DNA of 64,000 nucleotides from Roseibium algicola (lineage in GTDB: Bacteria; Pseudomonadota; Alphaproteobacteria; Rhizobiales; Stappiaceae), in NCBI RefSeq assembly GCF_001999245.1, contig NZ_CP019630.1:4555001-4619000 (forward strand), in the 5' to 3' direction. The notes beneath the pieces are model-generated. The model ran no database searches. It was not told the DNA's origin and saw only the letters and a list, made by a program, of their open reading frames with translations. Shown here piece by piece: positions 56,816 to 64,000 of this stretch. The position numbers and the translations under genes were made by a program. The stretch's first letter is position 1. Each line of letters opens with the position of its first letter.

Positions 56816-57391
56816 TCAGGTCTTCTTGCGGAATGCATCCAGGGAAACGACTTCGCCACCACCGTCACTGCTTTCGGCAGCTTGCACGGCAGGTTTCGCC
56901 TTGGTGTCTGCAGTTGCAGCTTCCTTGTCGCCTGCGCCGTCGTCCTGTCTGGCTTCGTTGTCGGCATGTTCCTGCTCGGCCCTGGCAAGTTCTTCCACGG
57001 CTTCCAGCAGCTCTTCCGGCAGTTCTTCCGCCGTTTTGCCGGGATCGAACTCCAGCGCGAACTGTACGGACGGATCGAAGAAACCCTTGATGGCAGAAAA
57101 AGGCACCAGCAGCTTTTCCGGCACGCCGCCAAAGGACAGGCCAACCTCGAACGCATGTTCGCCGATGGCAAGATCCCAGAACTGGTGCTGCAGCACGATG
57201 GTCATTTCCTGCGGATAGCGCTCCTTGAGTCGCTGGGAAATGCGCACGCCAGGAGCATTGGTGTCGAACGCGATGTAGAAGTGATGGTCTCCGGGCAGCC
57301 CGGTACGACCGACTTCGGCAAGTATTTTCTTCACCGCTCCACGCAGCGCGTCCTGGATCAGAATATCGTATCGCAGAAGGTCTTCAGACAT
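56816..57391 (-). CDS. sspB: SspB, ClpXP adaptor for ssrA-tagged proteins
   Basis: A 191-residue adaptor of the alphaproteobacterial SspB type. The substrate-binding domain (about 1-120) starts LLRYDILIQDALRGAVKKIL and has the conserved GDHHFYIAFDT and LSFGGVPEKLLVPF segments that hold the ssrA tag. A flexible acidic linker then leads to the ClpX-binding tail GEVVSLDAFRKK at the C-terminus. I chose the ATG at 57391 (MSEDLLRYD), the family start; the frame extends to 57436. It is encoded just downstream of ssrA, the RNA whose product it recognises, and upstream of the DUF4169 and ribbon-helix-helix genes. Confidence 0.92.
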   Translation of the reverse strand: MSEDLLRYDILIQDALRGAVKKILAEVGRTGLPGDHHFYIAFDTNAPGVRISQRLKERYPQEMTIVLQHQFWDLAIGEHAFEVGLSFGGVPEKLLVPFSAIKGFFDPSVQFALEFDPGKTAEELPEELLEAVEELARAEQEHADNEARQDDGAGDKEAATADTKAKPAVQAAESSDGGGEVVSLDAFRKKT

Positions 57392-57589
57392 CGGTTTTCG
57401 TCGAATCTCGCTGGAAAAGTCCACTATCAGGAGCACATTGACGGGCCGAGATCAAAAAGAAAAGGCTCTTTTCCAAGTGAACCCAGATTAATGTGTGCAA
57501 CCCGGCAATCATCGCTCATTGGTCATGCAACCTATGTAGGACGCTGCAAATACATGGGAAGATCAAGTGGAGGCTTCTGTTGCCAGGTG

Positions 57590-57898
57590 CCTCCGAACCC
57601 CGCCCGTGAGTGCTACCTCAAAGGACTTAGTGGACTACCGGCGCAGCGTTACGCTGCGACAGCGTTGTCCATAGCATAGTTGTCATTTGCAACTATTAAG
57701 AAAGCCCGATAACGGTGGTACAATGCCGAGCAAAAGCACAGTCTTTACGCCCTCGTCGATCCTATTTCGCCCCCGCCGAAACCCATGGAGTTTCCGTAGC
57801 TTAGCCCCATGGGCTTGGGTGGAGGCGCCGGGTACCGCCCCCGGGTCCGATAGGTTTATTGCACTGACCATTTATTGCCATAGCTGGCGAACCAGCAG
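57590..57898 (-). ncRNA. ssrA: Circularly permuted two-piece tmRNA
   Basis: The trans-translation RNA that rescues stalled ribosomes. On the reverse strand the acceptor piece comes first (about 57898-57816; 3' end CGCCTCC then ACCCA at 57820-57816). A 41-nt spacer (57815-57775) with a CCATGG hairpin is presumably cut out, and the coding piece begins with GGGGGCG at 57774, which pairs with CGCCTCC to make the tRNA-like acceptor stem. The tag frame starts at GCA 57690 and ends at TAA 57649, encoding ANDNYAMDNAVAA, with the -AA end seen by ClpXP. Permuted order is the rule in Alphaproteobacteria. The outer limits are estimates; no strong terminator is seen. Confidence 0.93.
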
Positions 57899-57903
57899 CC
57901 CTG

Positions 57904-57909
57904 ATATAA
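57904..57909 (-). promoter_or_regulatory. Predicted -10 element of ssrA
   Basis: TTATAT on the reverse strand lies 6-7 bp before the inferred 5' end of the tmRNA precursor. A matching -35 box is not clear (TTTCAA at 16 bp spacing is the best), so this is tentative. Confidence 0.35.
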
Positions 57910-58090
57910 GGTCTTCGGTCTTGAATTGAAAGAGGCTTCTGGCAATCCGTGTCGTTTGCCGGCTTGGCTCCTGGCCATTCTTCCACAGTTCGCCCAAGTT
58001 GGGGAAAGTGCAGGGAAGGGGCTGTCTTTTCGGGAAAATCTGCCAAGTTAACCTCAAACTCCAGATCTCCTGACCGCGAAGGCTTCCGCC

Positions 58091-58885
58091 GTGCAGCAAT
58101 ATCTCGATCTCTTGTCAAAAATCCTGGACGAAGGCGTTGATCGGGGCGACAGGACCGGAACGGGCACGCGCTCGATCTTCGGCCACCAGATGCGCTTCGA
58201 TCTCTCGCTAGGCTTTCCCTGTGTCACGACAAAGAAGCTGCACCTGAAGTCGATCATTCACGAGCTGCTGTGGTTCCTCGCTGGCGATACCAACATTCGG
58301 TATCTGAAAGAAAACGGGGTGAAGATCTGGGACGACTGGGCGGACGAGAACGGCAATCTCGGGCCGGTCTATGGCTACCAGTGGCGGTCATGGCCGGCGC
58401 CGGACGGCAGGTCCATCGACCAGATCGCCAATCTGCTGAAGATGATCCGGACCAACCCGGAAAGCCGGCGGCTGATCGTCTCGGCGTGGAACCCGGCTCT
58501 GGTCGACGAGATGGCGCTGCCGCCGTGCCATTCGCTGTTCCAGTTCTACGTGGCTGACGGCAAGCTTTCCTGCCAGCTTTACCAGCGGTCGGCGGATGTC
58601 TTCCTGGGCGTGCCTTTCAACATCGCCTCCTATGCGCTGCTGACCATGATGGTGGCCCAGGTGACCGGCCTGAAGCCCGGCGACTTTGTGCACACGTTCG
58701 GTGATGCGCATCTTTATGCCAACCACTTCGACCAGGCCCGTGAGCAGCTCACACGTTCGCCGCGGCCCTTGCCGGAAATGAAGATCAATCCGGATGTCAC
58801 GGATCTCTTTGCGTTCAAGTTCGAAGACTTCGAACTGACCGGCTACGATCCGCTCCCGCACATTGCCGCACCGATCGCGGTCTAG
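58091..58885 (+). CDS. thyA: Thymidylate synthase ThyA
   Basis: A 264-residue folate-dependent enzyme that methylates dUMP to dTMP. The start is GTG, with AAGG 8 nt ahead. Signatures are intact: [11 protein letters not shown] (phosphate loop), [15 protein letters not shown], the nucleophilic cysteine in [12 protein letters not shown] (about residue 146), [20 protein letters not shown] and HLYANHFDQ. The ssrA gene is divergent, 190 bp upstream. Its length equals that of E. coli ThyA. Confidence 0.97.
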   Translation: MQQYLDLLSKILDEGVDRGDRTGTGTRSIFGHQMRFDLSLGFPCVTTKKLHLKSIIHELLWFLAGDTNIRYLKENGVKIWDDWADENGNLGPVYGYQWRSWPAPDGRSIDQIANLLKMIRTNPESRRLIVSAWNPALVDEMALPPCHSLFQFYVADGKLSCQLYQRSADVFLGVPFNIASYALLTMMVAQVTGLKPGDFVHTFGDAHLYANHFDQAREQLTRSPRPLPEMKINPDVTDLFAFKFEDFELTGYDPLPHIAAPIAV

Positions 58886-58897
58886 CCACCGGCTGTT

Positions 58898-60283
58898 TCA
58901 GCTCACTTCGAACCAGGTCATCATGCCCGATGCCGCATGACCGAGCATGTGGCAATGGATCAGCCATTTCCCGGGATTGTCCGCAACAAAGGCGATCTTG
59001 ACGGTCTCGCGCGGCTGGCTTGTGAAGGTGTCGCGCCAGTCGGGGTTCTCCAGTTTCGTGCCATTGCGCTCGATGACGCGGAAATGATGGCCATGCAGGT
59101 GGATCGCATGCGGGAAAGCCGTGTCGTTCCGGCTTTCCAGAACGATCGTGTCGCCGCGCTTGGCGGAAAACATCGGATCATCTTCCATACCGGCCACACC
59201 GTTGAAAGCCCAGAAGAGTCCCTCGGACATCATCTGGCGCATGTCCATCTCGACGCCGTGTCTCATCATCGACTGCATGCCGCCCATGGCTCCACCCGCC
59301 ATCACTAATGGCAGTTCCCAGGGAGAGCTCAGATCGGGTTCAGGCAACCGGTTCGGCGGTGGCAGCACGAGTGGCAGGTCTTCGCTTTCGGTTTCCGAGA
59401 CGACGAAGTTGGCGAAGGTGAATGGCTTGCCGGTCATCATCTCGAATGGCAGCTTGCCGGTTTCCTGAGGTCGCAGCACCAGATCCATGCGCTGTGCCGG
59501 CGCCAGTTGCACAGTGCCCTCGATCTCCCGCGCGGTGTCAAAGGCCTGCCCATCGAGCCCGATTATCTTCGCACCAAACCGCGCCGGAGCCAGATCAAGG
59601 ATACGCGCCGTGGAGGCGTTGATCAGGCGCAGCCGGTGCCAGCGGTCCTTCTTCAACGCAATGTCCGGCATCGAAGCGCCGTTGATGGTCAGCCAGTTGC
59701 CCAGACGTCCGGCATGGGCAAAGTCGTGCATGGCGCCGAAGCTTGCGGTTTCCAGGATACCGTTTTCGTCCAGACGCCAATCGTTGAGGATCAGCGTGAT
59801 GTCACAATCGGGGTCGAAGGACTGCTCGTCGTCCTCGACTATCAATGCGCCCGCGAGGCCGCGCGGCACCTGGTTCCAGCTCATGTTGTGGGCGTGGTAC
59901 CAGAAGGTGCCTGCGTCCGGCACGACAAAGTCGTAGTCGAAGCTTTCACCGGGGGCGACGGGGGGCTGGGTGAGGCCGGCAACACCATCCATGGCATTGT
60001 CGATGCGGATGCCGTGCCAATGGACCGAGGTGGGTTCGTCGAGGTTGTTGGTGAAGCGCACTCTGACGCGTTCGCCGCGCTTGACCCGTATCTGCGGACC
60101 GGGCAGCCGGTCGTTGTAGAGCCAGAGATCCGAGAGGCCGCCATCCTTGCCATAAAGTCGGGCCTGTCCCTTGACCGCCGCAAGGTCGAAGAAACCTTCT
60201 TCCGTTTTTGCCAGAGCAAATGCTGGTGACAAGGCGGTAAGACCTCCTGCCACCGATGCTTTCAAGAACGAACGCCGATCCAC
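58898..60283 (-). CDS. Tat-exported multicopper oxidase (CueO/CopA-like)
   Basis: A 461-residue periplasmic cuproenzyme. The first residues form a Tat signal (DRRSFLKASVAGGLTAL, with the RRSFLK twin-arginine motif) ending near AFALAK. Four copper motifs are visible: HWHG, HAHN (in FWYHAHNMS), HAIHLHGHHF and HCHMLGHAASGMM, giving the type 1 and trinuclear sites. A Met-rich loop (GGAMGGMQSMMRHGVEMDMR, about 355-374) recalls the Cu(I)-capturing segment of CueO. Likely role: oxidation of Cu(I) or metal/phenolic detoxification. I set the start at GTG 60283 with AAGG 7 nt ahead; the frame extends 49 codons upstream but would bury the Tat motif. Divergent from a beta-lactamase-fold gene. Confidence 0.92.
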   Translation of the reverse strand: MDRRSFLKASVAGGLTALSPAFALAKTEEGFFDLAAVKGQARLYGKDGGLSDLWLYNDRLPGPQIRVKRGERVRVRFTNNLDEPTSVHWHGIRIDNAMDGVAGLTQPPVAPGESFDYDFVVPDAGTFWYHAHNMSWNQVPRGLAGALIVEDDEQSFDPDCDITLILNDWRLDENGILETASFGAMHDFAHAGRLGNWLTINGASMPDIALKKDRWHRLRLINASTARILDLAPARFGAKIIGLDGQAFDTAREIEGTVQLAPAQRMDLVLRPQETGKLPFEMMTGKPFTFANFVVSETESEDLPLVLPPPNRLPEPDLSSPWELPLVMAGGAMGGMQSMMRHGVEMDMRQMMSEGLFWAFNGVAGMEDDPMFSAKRGDTIVLESRNDTAFPHAIHLHGHHFRVIERNGTKLENPDWRDTFTSQPRETVKIAFVADNPGKWLIHCHMLGHAASGMMTWFEVS

Positions 60284-60445
60284 TCTCCCACCTTCCTGAC
60301 GCAAGTTGCTTCTCCCTGTCACTATGGTGGTTCCAGTTGGTGGAAGGTCAAGCTCCTCGCACGGCAATAAACCTTTCAAATAACGCTCGCATTTGGCGAT
60401 GAAACTGCCGACACTTCCTTCAGGTTTCACGCAAGGGAGCTCTCC

Positions 60446-61516
60446 ATGAAGTCAACCGACGGTCTTTCGCTCTCACCCCACGCGGCGGCTGCCGAGCGTC
60501 GCAGGTTCGATACGTCCCTTGGCCGCAAGCTCTGCGCCGGTGCCGAGGCAGGTTTGTTGCCGCATCTTCATGTCGTGATTGCAGAACGCGGCGGTGAGAC
60601 GGTTCTGGAAAGTTATGGCAAGGGAGAGGACGAAAACTGGGGCCGTCCGATCGGTGAGGTAACCTTCGGCCCCGAGACCCTCCACGACCTGCGTTCTATC
60701 ACCAAATCCATCGTCAGCTTGCTCTATGGCATTGCACTGGAGCGGGGCGAGGTGCCGACGCTCGATACGCCGGTCCTGGAGCTTTTTCCCGAATATGCCG
60801 ACCTTGCCGCGGATCCGAAACGCATGGAGCGGACCGTGGAGCACGCCTTGACCATGTCGCTCGGCATGGAGTGGGACGAGACCCGCCCCTATACCGATCC
60901 GGAAAACAGCGAAATCGCCATGGAAATGGCCCCGGACAGGTACCGTTACATTCTGGAGCGGCCGCTGGTGGGAGACCCCGGCACCCGATGGATCTACAGC
61001 GGCGGAGCCACCGCGCTGGTGGGCGAGATCCTGCAACGGGGAACGGGGCAGAAGCTGGCCGATTATGCAAGGGAACGCCTGTTTTCGCCACTTGGCATAA
61101 ATCAGTTCGATTGGTCTATCGGCCGGGATGGGGCCTATTCGCCGGCGTCCGGGCTGAGGTTGGCTGCGCCGGATCTGCTCAAGATCGGACGTCTCGTTCT
61201 TGACAACGGTATCTGGCAGGGCCGGGAGATCGTTCCCGAAGCCTGGATCCGGGCTTCACTGCAGCCAATCATCGAAACCAGCGAAGGACCGGGATACGGC
61301 TATTTCTGGTTTTGCGGCCAGGTTCCTGTTCTGGCTCTTGGCGGCCCGACACCCTGGTTTGCCGGCTTTGGCAATGGTGGCCAGCGGCTCTGGCTGTGCC
61401 CCAAGGCCGATGTTGCGGCCGTCATCTATTCCGGCAATTACAACGACTGGTCCGCCTGGATCCCTCCGACCCGGGTCTGGAGCGAGATCATTCTGGCGAA
61501 TTTACGGGAAGCGTAG
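60446..61516 (+). CDS. Beta-lactamase-fold serine hydrolase
   Basis: A 356-residue member of the class C beta-lactamase/esterase family (PBP-like fold). The nucleophile motif is SITK (in DLRSITKSIVSLLYG, near residue 88), and the second motif is tyrosine-based (IYSGG near 182). The region GFGNGGQRLW near the end takes the place of the KTG box. Such proteins are D-amino-acid peptidases, esterases or transesterases more often than true lactamases, and no signal peptide is seen, so it is probably cytoplasmic. Start ATG at 60446 has AGGGAG nearby. Divergent from the multicopper oxidase gene across about 160 bp. Confidence 0.85.
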   Translation: MKSTDGLSLSPHAAAAERRRFDTSLGRKLCAGAEAGLLPHLHVVIAERGGETVLESYGKGEDENWGRPIGEVTFGPETLHDLRSITKSIVSLLYGIALERGEVPTLDTPVLELFPEYADLAADPKRMERTVEHALTMSLGMEWDETRPYTDPENSEIAMEMAPDRYRYILERPLVGDPGTRWIYSGGATALVGEILQRGTGQKLADYARERLFSPLGINQFDWSIGRDGAYSPASGLRLAAPDLLKIGRLVLDNGIWQGREIVPEAWIRASLQPIIETSEGPGYGYFWFCGQVPVLALGGPTPWFAGFGNGGQRLWLCPKADVAAVIYSGNYNDWSAWIPPTRVWSEIILANLREA

Positions 61517-61553
61517 CCTCGCCTTTGAACGCCTGATCCTGACACCAATACAT

Positions 61554-61659
61554 CCTCATCCTGAGGAAGCGCGCAGCGCTGTCTCGAAGGATGGGCCCCA
61601 CACGCTGAATATGCCGCCCATCCTTCGAGTCGCGAGCAGGCTCGCTCCTCAGGAGGAGG
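61554..61659. repeat. Second type of palindromic intergenic repeat
   Basis: A 106-bp nested palindrome. The ends CCTCATCCTGAGGA (61554-61567) and TCCTCAGGAGGAGG (61646-61659) are inverted copies with one mismatch; inside, TCGAAGGATGGG (61584-61595) and CCCATCCTTCGA (61617-61628) are perfect inverted copies. It resembles a dispersed repeat class frequent in Rhizobiales, but its sequence is unlike the repeats at 37.4-38.2 kb. It lies between convergent genes. Confidence 0.82.
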
Positions 61660-61737
61660 GGAGAGGAGGCTAGGTTAAGTTAAGCGTGCGTGCTGGTTCC
61701 ACTGATCCGCAATATAGGACGAAAGCTCGAAGCGTTT

Positions 61738-63096
61738 TCACCCCTGCCGATGCGCTTCCAAGAAATCCCGGTACCACAGGGCACTGTTCTTCAGCGTACG
61801 GACCTGGGTGCCATAATCCACGTGAACAATGCCGAAGCGCATTCGGTAGCCCTCGGCCCACTCGAAATTGTCCATCAGGCTCCAGAGGAAATAGCCCTTC
61901 ACCGGAACGCCTGCCTCGCGTGCATCGGCAATGGCACCGAAATGTTTTTCCAGATAGTCGATCCGGCGGTGGTCGTTGACGACACCGTCCTGCGGCTCGT
62001 CATTGTAACAGGCACCGTTTTCAGTGATGTAGCAGTCCGGAAGCGGGTAACGGGTGTCGAGATCCTTCAGGAGATCCGACAGGCCCTTTTCATAGACTTC
62101 CCAGCCGATATCGGTCAGCTCCGGCCCTGGAGTTGGGGGAACCGTCTCGGCCATCGGATAGACCGCGCTGGCATTGGTGTCTGCTTTCACGCGTAGCGGC
62201 GTGTAGTAGTTCAGCCCCCACCAGTCGAGAGGCTGGTGAATGGTTTCAAGGTCACCGTCGCGAATGTCCATGTGGTCGCCAAAGGCGCTGAGCACATCCG
62301 CCGGATAGCTGCCCTCGAACATCGGTTCGAAGAAAATGCCGTTGTTGAACTGGAAGGCCCGGTCTGCCGCTTGCCTGTCCTGTGGCGTGTCGCTGACCGG
62401 ATAGACGGAATGGGCGTTGATGACGATGCCCATCGGCAAGTCTGGCTTTACGGACCGGGCAGCCTGAACGCCCAGGCCATGTGCCAGGTTCAGTGTGTGC
62501 ACACTGGCTGCAAATGCCTCGATGCTTTTTTCTCCTGGAGCATGGATGCCGTAGAGATGGCTGAGATGACAGATGCACCAGGGTTCGTTGATGGTCGCCA
62601 GTGCGTCCATCCGGTCGCCGAGCCGTTTGACGACAATCTCCGCATAGTCCGCAAACGTTTCTGCCGTGCTGCGGGCTGTCCAGCCGCCGTCGCCCGCCAG
62701 GGTCAGCGGCAGATCCCAGTGGTACAGCGTCGGATAGACCTTCAGACCACGGGCAACCATGCCATCGATCAGCCGGTCGTAGAAGTCGAGACCCTTCTCG
62801 TTCACCGGGCCTCGGCCATCGGGAAGAATGCGCGGCCAGGCGATGGAAAATCGGTAGGCGTCGACGCCGAGTGACTTGATCAGATCCAGATCGCTTTCCC
62901 AAAGATGATAGTGGTCGCAAGCCATATCTCCGGAATGCCTCTGGTAAACGCGACCGGGCATCTTCGAAAAGGCATCCCAGATGCTGGGTTTGCGGCCATC
63001 TTCGCTGGTTGCTCCCTCGATCTGATAGGCCGCGGTTGCAACACCGAACAGAAAATCGCCGGGAAAACGGAGCGCAAGGTCTTTGGGAAGTGCCAT
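61738..63096 (-). CDS. Glycoside hydrolase family 1 beta-glucosidase
   Basis: A 452-residue (beta/alpha)8 barrel enzyme. GH1 motifs in order: the N-terminal FLFGVATAAYQIEGA, the acid/base glutamate in ATINEPWC (about residue 170), and the nucleophile glutamate in YITENGACY (near 360), with the C-terminal SLMDNFEWAEGY. It should cleave beta-1,4- or beta-1,3-linked glucosides or related aryl/alkyl glycosides in the cytoplasm; no signal peptide is present. Length is standard. It stands alone on the reverse strand, with no sugar-transport genes next to it inside the window. Confidence 0.95.
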   Translation of the reverse strand: MALPKDLALRFPGDFLFGVATAAYQIEGATSEDGRKPSIWDAFSKMPGRVYQRHSGDMACDHYHLWESDLDLIKSLGVDAYRFSIAWPRILPDGRGPVNEKGLDFYDRLIDGMVARGLKVYPTLYHWDLPLTLAGDGGWTARSTAETFADYAEIVVKRLGDRMDALATINEPWCICHLSHLYGIHAPGEKSIEAFAASVHTLNLAHGLGVQAARSVKPDLPMGIVINAHSVYPVSDTPQDRQAADRAFQFNNGIFFEPMFEGSYPADVLSAFGDHMDIRDGDLETIHQPLDWWGLNYYTPLRVKADTNASAVYPMAETVPPTPGPELTDIGWEVYEKGLSDLLKDLDTRYPLPDCYITENGACYNDEPQDGVVNDHRRIDYLEKHFGAIADAREAGVPVKGYFLWSLMDNFEWAEGYRMRFGIVHVDYGTQVRTLKNSALWYRDFLEAHRQG

Positions 63097-63203
63097 GGAA
63101 ACTCATCTAGAGTGGAAACGCGAATGCGATGGTCATAGTTTCCAAAGCGCTTTGGATCAAGTGATTTCGTCTTGCGTTCTGGGTATTCTCCGCAGCCAAT
63201 GTG

Positions 63204-63887
63204 TCAGGTCAGGTGCGCGTGAAGCGTCATCAGCCAGCGCCAGAAGGGGAGTGCTGGTTCAAAGAGCCTTGCAATCGCTTCGTGGCCGTTTGCCCCCTGA
63301 AGCGACCCGATGTCGCTGACGTCTCGCCAAACGGCGAGGCCCTTGTGCCGGGCGAGACCACTGCGCGGGTGGCCTGCGGGAAAGCCGCGAGGAACCTTGG
63401 CAAGATCTGGGGCGGACATTTCAAACCCGGCAGCCGTCATATGGGCGATCAGATCTCCGATGTCCTCGCCGTTGTCCGTCTCGAGTGTCTGGAGAAACGA
63501 TCCGAGTACCGGTTTTGAAAACCGCATGCACCCTGCGCCGATGCGCACATGATCGGCTTCCACGGACAGGAAGAAGCTGGGCGGTTGCGCGTCCTTGCCC
63601 TGGAAAGCGGTGTCCTGCGGCCAGAAGGCCATGCGGACGTGGGTGTTGTAGGGTGTCTTGTCCCTGGTAAAGCGTAGGTCCCTGTTGATGCGAAATTGCT
63701 TCGAGGTGAGGTCGTGTCCGCAAAGCCGCGAGAGCGTTTCGGCAAGCCTGCCGCGAACCGCGTCGGCCGGATCCCTGACGAAGCGCTGGTAATCGGCCTT
63801 GTGCGCTTCAAACCAGTCCCTGGTGTTGTTGGCGGCAAGCTCTTCCAGAAAGCGGAAGGTTTCTGGCTGAAAACCGGAGCCGTTCAT
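63204..63887 (-). CDS. DUF2461 domain-containing protein
   Basis: A 227-residue protein matching the DUF2461 family pattern: FLEELAANNTRDWFEAHKADYQRFV near the start, RINRDLRFTRDKTPYNTHV in the middle, and SFFLSVEADHVRIGAGCMRFSK later. The function of this family is not established. Its start overlaps the stop of the next upstream gene (ATGA, bases 63884-63887), so the two are co-translated. The conserved W in DWFEAH and the Arg-rich RINRDLRF segment are intact. Confidence 0.88.
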   Translation of the reverse strand: MNGSGFQPETFRFLEELAANNTRDWFEAHKADYQRFVRDPADAVRGRLAETLSRLCGHDLTSKQFRINRDLRFTRDKTPYNTHVRMAFWPQDTAFQGKDAQPPSFFLSVEADHVRIGAGCMRFSKPVLGSFLQTLETDNGEDIGDLIAHMTAAGFEMSAPDLAKVPRGFPAGHPRSGLARHKGLAVWRDVSDIGSLQGANGHEAIARLFEPALPFWRWLMTLHAHLT

Positions 63888-64000
63888 TTTGCCGTCTTTC
63901 CGGTTTTCGGCTTCTTGGGCCTGGCAGTCTTGGGCGGCAGTGCGCCGACATAGGATCTGGCCATATCGATCCAGCTCTTCAGGTCTTCGTCGCTTTCGAT
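63884..64000 (-). CDS. C-terminal end of an unknown protein (5' truncated by window edge)
   Basis: Only the last 38 codons are inside the window, read toward lower coordinates and ending at TGA 63886-63884. The visible part is an acidic helix (DEDLKSWIDMARSYV), then a Pro/Lys-rich tail that ends in KTGKTAK. The stop overlaps the DUF2461 start codon, which supports a shared operon. I do not recognise the family from this fragment. Confidence 0.6.
   Translation of the reverse strand: MESDEDLKSWIDMARSYVGALPPKTARPKKPKTGKTAK

Overview
This window is chromosomal DNA from an alphaproteobacterium, most likely of the Hyphomicrobiales (Rhizobiales). A marine Stappiaceae-like genus such as Roseibium/Labrenzia is plausible, but that genus-level guess is inference. 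The support is an alphaproteobacterial division/cell-wall cluster running mraZ to ftsZ and then lpxC, an FtsZ with a long disordered linker ending in the [14 protein letters not shown] tail, a circularly permuted two-piece tmRNA gene beside an alpha-type sspB, a type A RNase P RNA, and high-GC codon use. No rRNA, tRNA, CRISPR array, IS element or prophage was seen.

Layout. 1-11.5 kb is an accessory-looking flank: the tail of a cell-wall amidase, a secreted lytic transglycosylase, a flavin-reductase-like protein divergent from a MocR regulator, an AtoDA CoA-transferase with a structured leader, a chemoreceptor with a small secreted partner, rnpB, and a flavin monooxygenase and cupin divergent from an AraC regulator. 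11.7-31 kb is the dcw operon (mraZ rsmH ftsL ftsI murE murF mraY murD ftsW murG murC murB ddl ftsQ ftsA ftsZ), tightly packed and often with overlapping stop/start codons, preceded by a phased array of MraZ-type boxes. It is followed by lpxC, bamD, recN and ligA. At 37.4-38.2 kb a small GIY-YIG nuclease gene sits between two nearly identical 162-bp copies of a palindromic repeat; this is the most unusual arrangement in the window.

From 38.3 to 50.5 kb come a UvrD/PcrA helicase, a TPR protein, PrmA, a tiny DUF1127-like gene, an Xaa-Pro aminopeptidase, a PhyH-type dioxygenase, two divergent ClC chloride-channel genes and a hot-dog thioesterase. From 50.5 to 64 kb come a D-lactate dehydrogenase-type flavoprotein, a giant AsmA-family protein that appears to start at CTG, a reverse-strand block of ssrA, sspB, a DUF4169 gene and a ribbon-helix-helix gene, then thyA, a Tat-exported multicopper oxidase, a beta-lactamase-fold hydrolase, a second palindromic repeat, a GH1 glucosidase and a DUF2461 gene.

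How the genes work together. The central block makes UDP-MurNAc-pentapeptide (MurC, MurD, MurE, MurF, Ddl, MurB), turns it into lipid I and lipid II (MraY, MurG), polymerises and cross-links it at the septum (FtsW, FtsI), and builds the divisome (FtsQ, FtsL, FtsA, FtsZ). LpxC and BamD add outer-membrane biogenesis, and RecN, LigA and UvrD add DNA repair. The ssrA-sspB pair places the trans-translation tag RNA next to the adaptor that delivers tagged proteins to ClpXP.
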